From Aphanocapsa sp. GSE-SYN-MK-11-07L (GTDB lineage Bacteria > Cyanobacteriota > Cyanobacteriia > Thermosynechococcales > Thermosynechococcaceae): 64,000 bases of DNA. This document shows positions 44,388 to 53,234 of the stretch, piece after piece; position 1 is the stretch's first letter; every line of letters begins with the position of its first letter. A model generated the notes under the pieces. It was not told the DNA's origin. It saw only the letters and a list, made by a program, of their open reading frames with translations, and did not search any database. Where the stretch lies: NCBI GenBank assembly GCA_019359715.1, contig JAHHGS010000139.1, positions 62,001 to 126,000 on the forward strand, written 5' to 3'. The position numbers were made by a program, and so were the translations under genes.

Positions 44388-45269
44388 ATGACTTATAAGA
44401 AGCTCCCTGAACTAGAAAAGCAAGAAATTCTCCGCCTTTACCAGGCAGGCACAGGCACAATTCCCAGCCTTGCCGAGCAGTATGGAATTAGTACAACAAC
44501 GGTTCGCCGGATTCTTAAAGGCGCAGATAGCCCAACTCCAGTCGCCGTTTCGCCTGCGATCGTTTCTCCCTCCATTCAAGTTGTGCCTGATCCCGTGACT
44601 GCGGAACCGGAAGCACGCCGATCGCGCCGCCGCTCTGCTGGGCCCCGTCAGCCCGCCGTCGCCTTGCCTGAACCGGCGATCGCTCTACCTGAACCAGTCG
44701 TCAGCCCTCTCACCCAGGTTGTTGCCTCTGCTCCTGTGATCTCTGCGCCAGCCCCGCCTGTTTTGAAGCACCAACAAGCGCTCACGGCCGAGATCGAAGC
44801 AGAACTGGCAGACTTAACCGATGACGAGCTAACCGAAGACCTGGATGATGATTTAGACCTGGATGATGATCTAGACCTGGATGATGAAGCCTTAGAGGGT
44901 GAAGAAGCCCTGTGGGAAAAACCCCAGCTTCATGCCGATGGGTTAGTGCATATTGTGCCGCTGGCTGAAGCCAGCTTGCCCAAAACGTGCTATTTGGTAG
45001 TTGACCGAGTTGCAGAACTGATTACTCGTCCGCTGAAAGATTTTGGCGAGTTGGGGCAATTCCCAGAAGCAGAAACGCAGCAAAAAACCTTGCCCGTTTT
45101 CGACAACCATCGCGTGGCCAAGCGGTTTGCTAACCCTCGCACCCAGCGTGTTATTAAGCTGCCAGACAGTCGGCTGCTGCAAAATACCTCAGCTCACCTT
45201 TGGGCCAAGGGCATTACTCGATTGCTAGTCAATGGTCAAGTCTATTCCTTAGAAGCCACAGAGGTATAA
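44388..45269 (+). CDS. Helix-turn-helix protein with acidic repeat, cyanobacterial type
   Basis: A 293-residue protein. The N-terminus (about 5-50) is a transposase-type helix-turn-helix: EKQEILRLYQAGTGTIPSLA, then EQYGISTTTVRRILKG. A Pro/Ala-rich linker with RRSRRRSAGPRQPAV follows. A strongly acidic stretch (about 140-170) is encoded by three 18-base tandem repeats. The C-terminal part (about 180-293) is globular, with VPLAEASLPKTCYLVVDRV and a last strand LLVNGQVYSLEATEV. No catalytic domain of a transposase is present, so it is probably a DNA-binding regulator. Targets are unknown. It has its own promoter region and precedes the sugar nucleotidyltransferase by 72 bases. Confidence 0.7.
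   Translation: MTYKKLPELEKQEILRLYQAGTGTIPSLAEQYGISTTTVRRILKGADSPTPVAVSPAIVSPSIQVVPDPVTAEPEARRSRRRSAGPRQPAVALPEPAIALPEPVVSPLTQVVASAPVISAPAPPVLKHQQALTAEIEAELADLTDDELTEDLDDDLDLDDDLDLDDEALEGEEALWEKPQLHADGLVHIVPLAEASLPKTCYLVVDRVAELITRPLKDFGELGQFPEAETQQKTLPVFDNHRVAKRFANPRTQRVIKLPDSRLLQNTSAHLWAKGITRLLVNGQVYSLEATEV
44838..44891 (+). repeat. Three 18-base tandem repeats coding an acidic segment
   Basis: The unit GACCTGGATGATGATTTA occurs at 44838-44855, with one base changed at 44856-44873, and with a diverged end at 44874-44891. It encodes Asp-Leu-Asp-Asp-Asp-Leu repeats within the HTH protein. Slippage could change the copy number between strains. Confidence 0.85.
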
Positions 45270-45341
45270 ATTAGAGCCAGACCTCGCCAGCAGCGATCGC
45301 TGAGATTAGTTGAGCCAATTGTTATAGAGAATTTTGACCCT

Positions 45342-46511
45342 ATGAAAGCAATGATTTTAGCCGCAGGTAAAGGGACAAGAGTTCGTCCGATTACCTACAC
45401 AATTCCAAAGCCGATGATTCCGATTTTGCAAAAGCCGGTGATGGAATTCTTGGTGGAGCTGCTGCGCAAGCATGGGTTTGACCAAATTATGGTCAACGTT
45501 AGCCATCTGGCCAAAGAAATTGAAGATTATTTCCGAGATGGGCAGCGGTTTGGCGTCCAAATTGCCTATTCCTTTGAAGGGCGAATTCAAGATGGGGAAC
45601 TGGTAGGAGAAGCCCTGGGATCAGCCGGAGGCATGCGCCGAATTCAGGACTTTTCGCCCTTCTTCGATGATACGTTTGTCGTCTTGTGTGGTGATGCCCT
45701 AATCGACCTCGATTTAACGGCTGCCCTGAAATGGCATCGTGAAAAAGGATCGATCGCCACCGTCATCATGCGGTCTGTCCCTAAAGAAGAAGTCTCTAGC
45801 TACGGGGTTGTTGTCACTGATCAGGACGGGCGGATCAAAGCCTTCCAAGAAAAGCCACCTGTAGAAGAAGCACTCAGCACCACCATCAACACGGGGATTT
45901 ATCTTTTTGAGCCAGAGGTACTCGACTACATTCCATCTAAAACAGAGTTTGATATTGGCAGTCAACTTTTTCCGATGCTTGTCGAGATGAGTGCGCCCTT
46001 CTATGGGCTAGTGATGGATTTTGAGTGGGTTGACATTGGCAAAGTCCCCGACTACTGGCAGGCAATTTGCAGCGTCCTGATGGGAGAAGTGCCAAACGTT
46101 GAAATTCCAGGGCATGAAGTGGCACCCGGCATTTACACCGGCATTAATGTTTCGGTGAATTGGGACAAGGTGGATATTCAAGGCCCGGTCTATATTGGCG
46201 GCATGACGCGGATTGACGATGGCGTAACCATTATCGGGCCTTCCATGATCGGCCCCAATTGCCGAATTTGCGAGGGCGCAACCGTTGAGCACAGCGTCAT
46301 TTTTGACTACTCGCGGCTTGGCCCGGATGTGCGGCTGATCGATAAGCTGGTATTTGGTCGTTACTGCGTCGATAAAACTGGCACCACCATTGACGTTAGA
46401 GCAGCCGCTTTAGACTGGTTGATCACCGATAATCGTCAAGATGACTCAGGAATTGCGCCGCAATATCCTGTGCCAGACTGGGTATTGACCGATCAGCCGC
46501 TGGGCAATTAG
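45342..46511 (+). CDS. Sugar-phosphate nucleotidyltransferase with C-terminal left-handed helix
   Basis: A 389-residue enzyme. The catalytic domain (about 1-235) starts MKAMILAAGKGTRVRPITYT, the nucleotide-binding signature, with PKPMIPILQKPVMEF next and FVVLCGDALIDLDL holding the metal-binding Asp. EWVDIGKVPDYW is the later conserved Asp site. The C-terminal third (about 260-360) consists of hexapeptide-type turns (GPVYIGGMTRIDDGVTIIGP, then GPNCRICEGA). It makes an NDP-sugar; which sugar and nucleotide are used is not clear, with mannose-1-phosphate guanylyltransferase-like and glucose-1-phosphate types the main options. lpxD follows on the opposite strand. Confidence 0.88.
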   Translation: MKAMILAAGKGTRVRPITYTIPKPMIPILQKPVMEFLVELLRKHGFDQIMVNVSHLAKEIEDYFRDGQRFGVQIAYSFEGRIQDGELVGEALGSAGGMRRIQDFSPFFDDTFVVLCGDALIDLDLTAALKWHREKGSIATVIMRSVPKEEVSSYGVVVTDQDGRIKAFQEKPPVEEALSTTINTGIYLFEPEVLDYIPSKTEFDIGSQLFPMLVEMSAPFYGLVMDFEWVDIGKVPDYWQAICSVLMGEVPNVEIPGHEVAPGIYTGINVSVNWDKVDIQGPVYIGGMTRIDDGVTIIGPSMIGPNCRICEGATVEHSVIFDYSRLGPDVRLIDKLVFGRYCVDKTGTTIDVRAAALDWLITDNRQDDSGIAPQYPVPDWVLTDQPLGN

Positions 46512-46561
46512 CAGTAATCGGCAGCAATTTCAACTGCAACAGGCGCGGATCGCCAAAATGA

Positions 46562-47608
46562 TCAGGTTGAATCGGCTGGGTTGGTGAAAGAACTCGATAG
46601 CGAAGCCAATTTTTTCTCTAGCGATCGCAGCCGCTGGCTTAAGGTCGCTAAATTTTTGAATTCGGCTGAGGTTCGCAGCCAAAGCTTGTGATCAATCGCT
46701 GGATAGCCAGCAACCTGGCTCCCCGCCGGTAGGGATTTGGTAATCCCAGATTGAGCGGCTACCACGACGCGATCGCCAAGCGTCAAATGTCCGGCGATCC
46801 CAACTTGACCGGCTAAAATCACTTGGTTGCCGACCTGGGTTGAACCGGCTAAACCGACTTGCCCGCAGAGCAGCGAGTTTTGTCCCACCTTAGAGCCGTG
46901 GCCAATTTGAACCAAATTATCAATTTTGGTGCCCCGACCAATTTCAGTTGCTCCAACGGTTGCCCGATCGATCGCGGAATTGGCCTGAACCTCAACATCA
47001 TCTTCCAGGATGACGGTGCCTGCTTGCAGAATTTTGTAGAAGCTGCCGTCCGCCAGCGGCACAAATCCATAGCCATCCGCTCCCACGATCGCCCCATTTT
47101 GGACAATCACCCGCGCTCCCAGCCGCACTTGCTCTCGAATCACGACATGGCTATGCAAGGTTGAACCCGCCCCAATCACGGCCTGATCGTAAATGGCACA
47201 GTGGGGATGAATCGTCACATCATCGCCAATTTGGACATGGTTGCCAATCACGACGTAGGCTGCGATCGCCACATTCTGACCCAAGCTGACTCCTTCACCC
47301 AAAACGGCCGTTGGATGGACAGTTCGGGCTAATTGAGGCTTGTGATGAAATAGCTCGATCGCCTGAGCAAAGGCCAAGTAGGGGTTTTTGACTCGCAGGG
47401 TTGGCATTGCCAGTTTGGTATCAAAATTATCGGCTACAAAAATCGCCCCAGCTCGGCACGTCGGGAGTTTGGCAATATATTTTGGATTAGAAAGAAACGT
47501 CACATCTCCAGGTTCAGCTTCATCAATGGTGGCAACCCCAGTAATTTCAAGACTGCACTCCGACTCAACTTGAGCCTGCACTAGCTGGGCTAATTCCTGA
47601 AGTTGCAT
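46562..47608 (-). CDS. lpxD: UDP-3-O-acylglucosamine N-acyltransferase
   Basis: A 348-residue acyltransferase of lipid A synthesis. The N-terminal uridine-binding domain (about 1-100) has TFLSNPKYIAKL and PYLAFAQAIELF. The left-handed beta-helix (about 105-310) is built from hexapeptide repeats such as VSLGQNVAIAAYVVIGNHVQ and has NGAIVGADGYGFVPL, then KIDNLVQIGHGSKVGQNSLL with the catalytic His. It adds the N-linked acyl chain to UDP-acylglucosamine. The C-terminus ends in a short helix. Full length. It is divergent from the EAL gene, with 265 bases between. Confidence 0.95.
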   Translation of the reverse strand: MQLQELAQLVQAQVESECSLEITGVATIDEAEPGDVTFLSNPKYIAKLPTCRAGAIFVADNFDTKLAMPTLRVKNPYLAFAQAIELFHHKPQLARTVHPTAVLGEGVSLGQNVAIAAYVVIGNHVQIGDDVTIHPHCAIYDQAVIGAGSTLHSHVVIREQVRLGARVIVQNGAIVGADGYGFVPLADGSFYKILQAGTVILEDDVEVQANSAIDRATVGATEIGRGTKIDNLVQIGHGSKVGQNSLLCGQVGLAGSTQVGNQVILAGQVGIAGHLTLGDRVVVAAQSGITKSLPAGSQVAGYPAIDHKLWLRTSAEFKNLATLSQRLRSLEKKLASLSSSFTNPADST

Positions 47609-47873
47609 GGGCGAGATACCAAAAAACTAAGGCTATTCTAAGCTTTTCCAGTCCAATCAAAATTATCGACTGCACACTCCGGCCGATTTTCGGGCATTCT
47701 ATTAAAGAGGGTGATATTCAACCTGAAGTTAGTAGGAAAGGTGAGTAAAACGTAAGCTGTCGTCAATTAAAGCTGAGAAAAAGATCAGAATGAACCATAT
47801 TAGAAGAAAAGGTTAAATTTATATCGACCGAGATTTTTAAAGTTTTTTTTGAAGTGTTCCTAGCTAGGTTTAT

Positions 47874-49466
47874 ATGCAACCTTCCCTAACCCAGCTTTCT
47901 CCAGTTAGTCGTTACTATGTACGGAAACTCCTGCAGCAGAATCTGGGGGTGATCCAATCTAGTCAAGGTGTGGTTGATGCGGGGGTGCCTGGGTCTTTAG
48001 ATGTAGAGCAAGCGCTTGATCGCTTGCTTGGCGATGGCATAGACACCTCTGCCAAAGTAGCCGAGCTGGAGCGCCTAGCCTATTTGCATCAGGGCTTGAG
48101 CACTCAGGGCAATCTTTATAGCGATGATGTGGCGGAGCTAGAGTCGAAAGTATTTTCGCTGTTAGGTATCAAAAAGCAAGCGCCCGTTGTCCCCAAGACT
48201 GAGGTTGAGCAAAAACCACTGATTAAGGTGGAGGCTGGGGTTGAGCCTGAACCAGTGGCGATCGCGGAAACCCCTGACCCGCTGCTAACCGAACCGCTGC
48301 TGGAAGTTGAGGTGGCTCCTCCCCCCCCGCCGGTTGTAATTACGCTCGAATCGAGGCTAGCGGTTCTCAACCAGTTGAGCCAATTTGGGCAAAAGTACCT
48401 GGGGGGGTTGCTTGTAGTCAATTACTTGCAGTCTGCTCGCCCGTCTAGGCCTTGGATGAGCCAGTTTCAAATTTCCCGGTCTGGGCAGATTACCCATGCA
48501 GGCGAGCAGGTGTTTGGGGTAGAGCAACAGCAAGATGTTCAAGAGTGGATGACTCGCTTTATCAAAGACTGCAATGGCGTAATTCGCAACTTTGCCCAGA
48601 TGGTGAAGCAAGCCGATATTCAAATTGACCTGCCAACTCCGACCGTTCCGCCGCCAGTTCAACCCGCCAAAACAGACATCGACGCCGAAGATTTGCGCCG
48701 GGCGATCGCCCAAGCAGAACTGCGAGTTTACTATCAGCCGATTGTGCTGCTAGAGAGCTTACAAATTGCTGGTTTTGAGGCGCTTGTTCGCTGGCAACAT
48801 CCCCAGCGGGGTTTGCTGCCGCCCAGCCAATTTATTCCCCTGGCGGAGTCGAGCGGCTTAGTGATTGATTTGGATTGGTGGGTGCTTAAAAAAGCATGTA
48901 CACAAGTTAGTCAGTGGCAGACTCAATACTCTTTTCTGGCTAATCTTAGTATCAGTGCTAATCTGTCTTGCCAGCAGTTTGTGCAGCCAGATTTGATTCA
49001 ACAGGTCGAGGCAGTTTTGCGTGAAACCCAGATTAATCCCCACTCTTTAAAACTAGAGATTACCGAGGGGGCAATCGCTGCCGATGCGGGTGCAGTCAAT
49101 CAGACCCTAGATCAACTCAGAGCGATGGAACTGCAATTGAGCATGGATGACTTTGGCACCGGCTATTCGTCTCTCGGTCGGCTCCAAGATTTTCCGGTAG
49201 ACGTTCTAAAGATCGATCGCTCGTTTATTCAGCGTTTGGGGATTAACCAGGGCAGTACAGAAATTGTCCGCACGATTATCACGCTGGCCCACAGTTTTGG
49301 CATGCAGGTGGTAGCCGAGGGAGTAGAAACCTCTCAGCAGCTAGAGGTTCTGCGATCGCTAGATTGTGAGTATGTTCAGGGCTATTTCTGCTATCAACCC
49401 TTGCCAACCGATCAGCTCGAAAATCTGTTTAAGACCCATCCCAGCATTTTCATCTCGCAGACCTAA
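47874..49466 (+). CDS. EAL-domain cyclic-di-GMP phosphodiesterase-like protein
   Basis: A 530-residue protein. The C-terminal EAL domain (about 275-520) has VYYQPIVLLESLQIAGFEAL, with the Glu of the EAL motif, then SKLEITEG-like KLEITEG, DDFGTGYSSLGRLQDFPVDV and KIDRSFIQ, and AEGVETSQQLEVL. All metal-binding acidic residues that I can check are there, so activity against cyclic di-GMP is likely. No GGDEF domain is fused. The N-terminal 150 residues are helical and Pro-rich in the middle, and the part at about 155-255 is an unrecognised domain that may sense a signal. It has no membrane segment. It ends four bases into the convergent CheW gene. Confidence 0.88.
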   Translation: MQPSLTQLSPVSRYYVRKLLQQNLGVIQSSQGVVDAGVPGSLDVEQALDRLLGDGIDTSAKVAELERLAYLHQGLSTQGNLYSDDVAELESKVFSLLGIKKQAPVVPKTEVEQKPLIKVEAGVEPEPVAIAETPDPLLTEPLLEVEVAPPPPPVVITLESRLAVLNQLSQFGQKYLGGLLVVNYLQSARPSRPWMSQFQISRSGQITHAGEQVFGVEQQQDVQEWMTRFIKDCNGVIRNFAQMVKQADIQIDLPTPTVPPPVQPAKTDIDAEDLRRAIAQAELRVYYQPIVLLESLQIAGFEALVRWQHPQRGLLPPSQFIPLAESSGLVIDLDWWVLKKACTQVSQWQTQYSFLANLSISANLSCQQFVQPDLIQQVEAVLRETQINPHSLKLEITEGAIAADAGAVNQTLDQLRAMELQLSMDDFGTGYSSLGRLQDFPVDVLKIDRSFIQRLGINQGSTEIVRTIITLAHSFGMQVVAEGVETSQQLEVLRSLDCEYVQGYFCYQPLPTDQLENLFKTHPSIFISQT

Positions 49467-49951
49467 CGCGAAGCCAAACGAGGTAACAAATCAATCATCT
49501 GAGTCGGATCAAGTAGAAAAATAGTCTGACTGCCGTCTTCCGTTTCAGCAACCGTTACGTGGCTGGCAATGCTGAGCGTATCGACCTGACGATAGCTGGC
49601 TGGCAAAACTCGCACATTTGTGGTGGGGACTTCCACCAAAGCTGGCGATTTTTCGACCGGAATTCCCAGCAGTTCGCCGCTGGTCAGACCCAAAACAACT
49701 AGATAACTGGCTTCAGGGATCGGCCGACCGAAGACTGACCGATGTAAATCAACAATCGTAACTTCTTGATCGTCAAGGTGAGCAACCCCAGCCAAAGTCT
49801 GCCCACTGCTGTGAATGGTGGTTTGGCTGATAATTTTTTTGACTGAGTTAATCTCCACTCCCAGATATAAAAGTTTAGTGCTGCTCTGACCCAAGCTAAA
49901 AACGATCAGCTTGAGGGTCTGGACTGATGAGGACTGGTTTAAGGTAGCCAT
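49463..49951 (-). CDS. CheW-like protein at the end of the chemotaxis cluster
   Basis: A 162-residue single CheW domain: LIVFSLGQSSTKLLYLGVEI, SVKKIISQTTIHSSGQTLAG, HLDDQEVTIVDLHRSVFG and a final strand pair. CheW proteins couple receptors to the CheA kinase. It lies 75 bases after the CheA gene on the same strand and is the second CheW-type gene of the cluster. Its stop overlaps the end of the EAL gene by four bases. Confidence 0.85.
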   Translation of the reverse strand: MATLNQSSSVQTLKLIVFSLGQSSTKLLYLGVEINSVKKIISQTTIHSSGQTLAGVAHLDDQEVTIVDLHRSVFGRPIPEASYLVVLGLTSGELLGIPVEKSPALVEVPTTNVRVLPASYRQVDTLSIASHVTVAETEDGSQTIFLLDPTQMIDLLPRLASR

Positions 49952-50026
49952 AGCTGTGAATCAGACAATAAAAGGATGCAGTGGGCTTTCTAGGATTTTT
50001 AATTTCGCAGTTGAACATTGCGCTAC

Positions 50027-53000
50027 TTAACGGGCGATTGCGGTGTCTTGCAGCAGCCCCTGCAGGCTGAGCAAGAATTGCTGTTCGATATAAGGCTTGG
50101 TGAAATAGTCAGTCGCCCCAAGCTGGAGCGCCAAGCGTTTATGCTTTTCACCACCGCGAGAAGTCAGCATCACAACCGGGACTGACATCAAGTCTGGGTC
50201 TTGGCGGCGGTGGGTCAAAAACTCAAAGCCATTCATGACCGGCATTTCGACATCACAAATCACTAATTTGACCGGGTGCTGCTGCAACTGCTCCAGCGCT
50301 TCCCGCCCATCGCGAGCTTGCAGGACGCGATAGCCAGCTCTTTCGAGAGTCATGGAGAGGGTTTGGCGCATGCCAGCAGAGTCATCGACAATCAACAGGC
50401 TTGGCAGCGTATGTAGGCGCTTCGGCACCTGGGTTGGCTGGTTCACCTGGGGCGGCTGTCCTTGCAGGCCGGCGATCAAGGAGAGAGTGTCAATTACCGG
50501 CACCAGGGTGCCATCCCCCATAATCGTGCAGCCATAGAGGTAGCTGGGAGCTTTTAAAGCTGAACTGAGCGGTTTGATCACCAACTCTTGCTCAACCAGC
50601 AGTTTTTCGACTTCCAGCGCAAAGGGTTGCCCGCCCTGCCGCAGCACGAGTAAAGGCGATGCCCATTCAGCCGGGGTTGGCACAGACCCCAACGACAGGT
50701 TGGGCGCAGTTTCTGGCAGAGGGCAGTTGTAGGGTAAGAGATTCTGGAGGCTGTAAATCGGGATCAGGCGATCGCCCCACTGTAAAAAGCGCTGCCCGCT
50801 GGAGCGCTTGATCTGCTGAGGCTGTGGGTTGACGAGATCTTCAATGCTATCGGAAGGCAGGGCGACACTGCTCACCCCCGACCAAACCACCAGCAGCTTC
50901 GAGATGCCCAAGGTAAGCGGAATCCGCAGGGTGAAGGTGGTGCCTTTGCCAGGATGAGAGGTGAGGCTGACAGTGCCCTTGAGCGATTGCAGTTGGGCCC
51001 GGACAATATCAAGCCCGACGCCACGACCAGACAGTTCACTCACCTGATCAGCAGTCGAAAAGCCCGGTTCAAACATGAAATCGAGCAGGCGATCGCTAGA
51101 CACTTGACCCGCTTCTTGCGCCGGCAGATAGCCCATTTCAACTGCTTTGGTGCGAATCTTCTCTAGATCAATTCCGCCTCCATCGTCTGTTACCTCAATC
51201 ATGGTGCGGCTGCCCTGGTAGTAGGCATGAATTTTAATTTGCCCCCGCTCTGGCTTGCCCTGCTGCTGCCGCAGTTGGGCAGATTCAACCCCGTGGTCAA
51301 AGGCATTGCGGAGCAGGTGCAGAAGCGGGTCATAAAGCTTCTCCAGTAAGGCTTTATCGACCAAAACCCCAGTCCCAGAGAGCTGCAAGTCCACAGGCTT
51401 TTTATATTGCAGCGACATCTCCCGCAGCAAGCGTGGAAAGCGATTGAGAATATTTTCTAGCGGTAGCATCCGGGCCCACATCAGCTCGTTGCGCAGCCCG
51501 GTCAAAAGCTGCTGCTGCTTGACCAAGCCTCGGTCAGACTGCTCAGCAAACAGGGTGACATCGCCCACTTTTTCTTCCAGCAGCAAAATCGACTCGACGG
51601 CAGACTGCAAAAGGTTATAGATTTCACCGTAGCGATCTAGCTCTAGGGAATCAAAGTCGCTGCGGTAGGCCGCTCCGGGCGCGGTGATCGCCATTGAGGT
51701 TGACTGTAACCGAGCGCCCGTATAGCGATCGGGGCTAATCAACATTTTGTTGAGTTGAGTGCGCAGTTGCCCACCAATCCCCAAAAACTGCTCAAATCTC
51801 TGCCGAAGGTTTTGCAGTGAAGCCTGAAGCTGTTCATTTTGCAGCGATAAACTGTTGCGGTTAATCGCCAGTTCTCCAATCTGGTTATTCATCCGCTCCA
51901 ACTGAGCCATCTCTAGGCGCACGGTTAGTTGTTCGGCGGGTTTCCTGTCGGTTGGCTGAGGCGCTTGCGCGGTCAAGATCGGGGCAGGCGGCTGGGCTGC
52001 GATCGGGGGTAAACTCTCCTCAAAGCTGGGCAGTTGGTCAAAATCCTGCTCGATCGCAGACAAGGCCGTGGCCAAATCCGCTGGAATCGCCGGGCTGTCA
52101 GCTTCTTGATTCGCTTGATCAGCAAGAGTTGTTAGCTCTCCGATTTGATTAAAAATGTCTTCAATGCTGGGAGGCTCTGTGCTAGGTTCGCTCAAGGCAG
52201 GCTCGACCAGCGTTGGGTCTGTTTGATCAGCTTGATCAGCCCATTCTTCCCAGAGGCTAGCTACCGCAAGTTCTGGCGATGATGAAGCTTCGGCTGGAAT
52301 TTCGCTCCAGAGGGAGCTAAGCGGTTCTGCTTCCCTCGGTTGGGTTATATTGCTAAACATCCCATCGATGTCTTCCAGGTCTGGATCAGAGAAGCTGGAG
52401 TGGAAGTTTTCAAGCTTAAAGTCGCATTCGAGATTAATTGAGTAAGATTCAGCCTCTGCCAGCTGGCGCAATGCGGCAGCTGGCGTTCCTCCCTGTTTGC
52501 GATCGCCGTCGATCACCGCTTGATAGCTGGCTTGAAAGTCTGCTAGCGCCACCTGCATAATCACGGGTGCTTGCTGGGGCGATCGCTCTAAAGCGGTCAA
52601 GGTGAGTTGAGCAATTTCCCCCAGTCCAGGCAAGTCGAGGAGTTCTGCCAAGCCTTGAAAGACTTCCGCTTGGGAGCGCAATTCTACGGTTAGGGTTGGC
52701 TGATCGGGCTGCACCGCTGCCATCCGGTTTAAGGCTGCGGCGACATCGGTGGTAAAAATTTGCAGGGCAATATCAATTCCCATTTCGGCCACGGTCGGCA
52801 GGCGATCTTCGGTCGCTAAGTAGTCGCCCAGATGATGCTCAATCTGGGCAAACACTGGCTCGGCTGCCATCAGAGCTGCTTCACCATCAAAGGTGCTCCC
52901 GACCCGAATTGCTTCCAGCAGCGGCAGCCGCAGGCAGTCATAGGCTTGCAGCAAAAGCTGTTCTAGCTGATCGTCGATCGCTAATTCTTCGTTGTAGAGC

Positions 53001-53230
53001 GATCGAAAGCAGTCTTCTAGGCGGTGGGCCAGAATTTTAATTTCCGCTAAGCCCACATTGGCAGACCCGCCCTTAATCGAGTGAGCCGCCCGCATCAGCG
53101 TATGCACCTTGGCGGTGCTGCGGTCTTGACGCAGCCCCAGCAGTTCGGCTTCAATCATCTGCAAAAATTCAGGTGCCTCTTGAACAAAGAAACGGTAAGC
53201 CTGGTCGCGAATATCGGGATGGATAGCCAT
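50027..53230 (-). CDS. CheA-type hybrid histidine kinase (HPt-kinase-CheW-REC), PixL/PilL-like
   Basis: A 1067-residue kinase. An N-terminal phosphotransfer domain (about 1-110) has RAAHSIKGGSANVG with His50 as the phosphorylation site. A long acidic Pro-rich linker (about 280-440) follows. The dimerisation region starts ERMNNQIGELAINRN. The ATPase (about 610-790) has LLRNAFDHGVESA, DDGGGIDLEKI and GRGVGLDIV. A CheW-like domain (about 790-930) and a receiver (about 940-1060), with LLIVDDSAGMRQTL, LVICDVEMPVMNGFE and YFTKPY, finish the protein. It is the central kinase of a type IV pilus/phototaxis-type pathway. It begins 4 bases after the MCP gene's stop. Confidence 0.93.
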   Translation of the reverse strand: MAIHPDIRDQAYRFFVQEAPEFLQMIEAELLGLRQDRSTAKVHTLMRAAHSIKGGSANVGLAEIKILAHRLEDCFRSLYNEELAIDDQLEQLLLQAYDCLRLPLLEAIRVGSTFDGEAALMAAEPVFAQIEHHLGDYLATEDRLPTVAEMGIDIALQIFTTDVAAALNRMAAVQPDQPTLTVELRSQAEVFQGLAELLDLPGLGEIAQLTLTALERSPQQAPVIMQVALADFQASYQAVIDGDRKQGGTPAAALRQLAEAESYSINLECDFKLENFHSSFSDPDLEDIDGMFSNITQPREAEPLSSLWSEIPAEASSSPELAVASLWEEWADQADQTDPTLVEPALSEPSTEPPSIEDIFNQIGELTTLADQANQEADSPAIPADLATALSAIEQDFDQLPSFEESLPPIAAQPPAPILTAQAPQPTDRKPAEQLTVRLEMAQLERMNNQIGELAINRNSLSLQNEQLQASLQNLRQRFEQFLGIGGQLRTQLNKMLISPDRYTGARLQSTSMAITAPGAAYRSDFDSLELDRYGEIYNLLQSAVESILLLEEKVGDVTLFAEQSDRGLVKQQQLLTGLRNELMWARMLPLENILNRFPRLLREMSLQYKKPVDLQLSGTGVLVDKALLEKLYDPLLHLLRNAFDHGVESAQLRQQQGKPERGQIKIHAYYQGSRTMIEVTDDGGGIDLEKIRTKAVEMGYLPAQEAGQVSSDRLLDFMFEPGFSTADQVSELSGRGVGLDIVRAQLQSLKGTVSLTSHPGKGTTFTLRIPLTLGISKLLVVWSGVSSVALPSDSIEDLVNPQPQQIKRSSGQRFLQWGDRLIPIYSLQNLLPYNCPLPETAPNLSLGSVPTPAEWASPLLVLRQGGQPFALEVEKLLVEQELVIKPLSSALKAPSYLYGCTIMGDGTLVPVIDTLSLIAGLQGQPPQVNQPTQVPKRLHTLPSLLIVDDSAGMRQTLSMTLERAGYRVLQARDGREALEQLQQHPVKLVICDVEMPVMNGFEFLTHRRQDPDLMSVPVVMLTSRGGEKHKRLALQLGATDYFTKPYIEQQFLLSLQGLLQDTAIAR

Positions 53231-53234
53231 AGCA

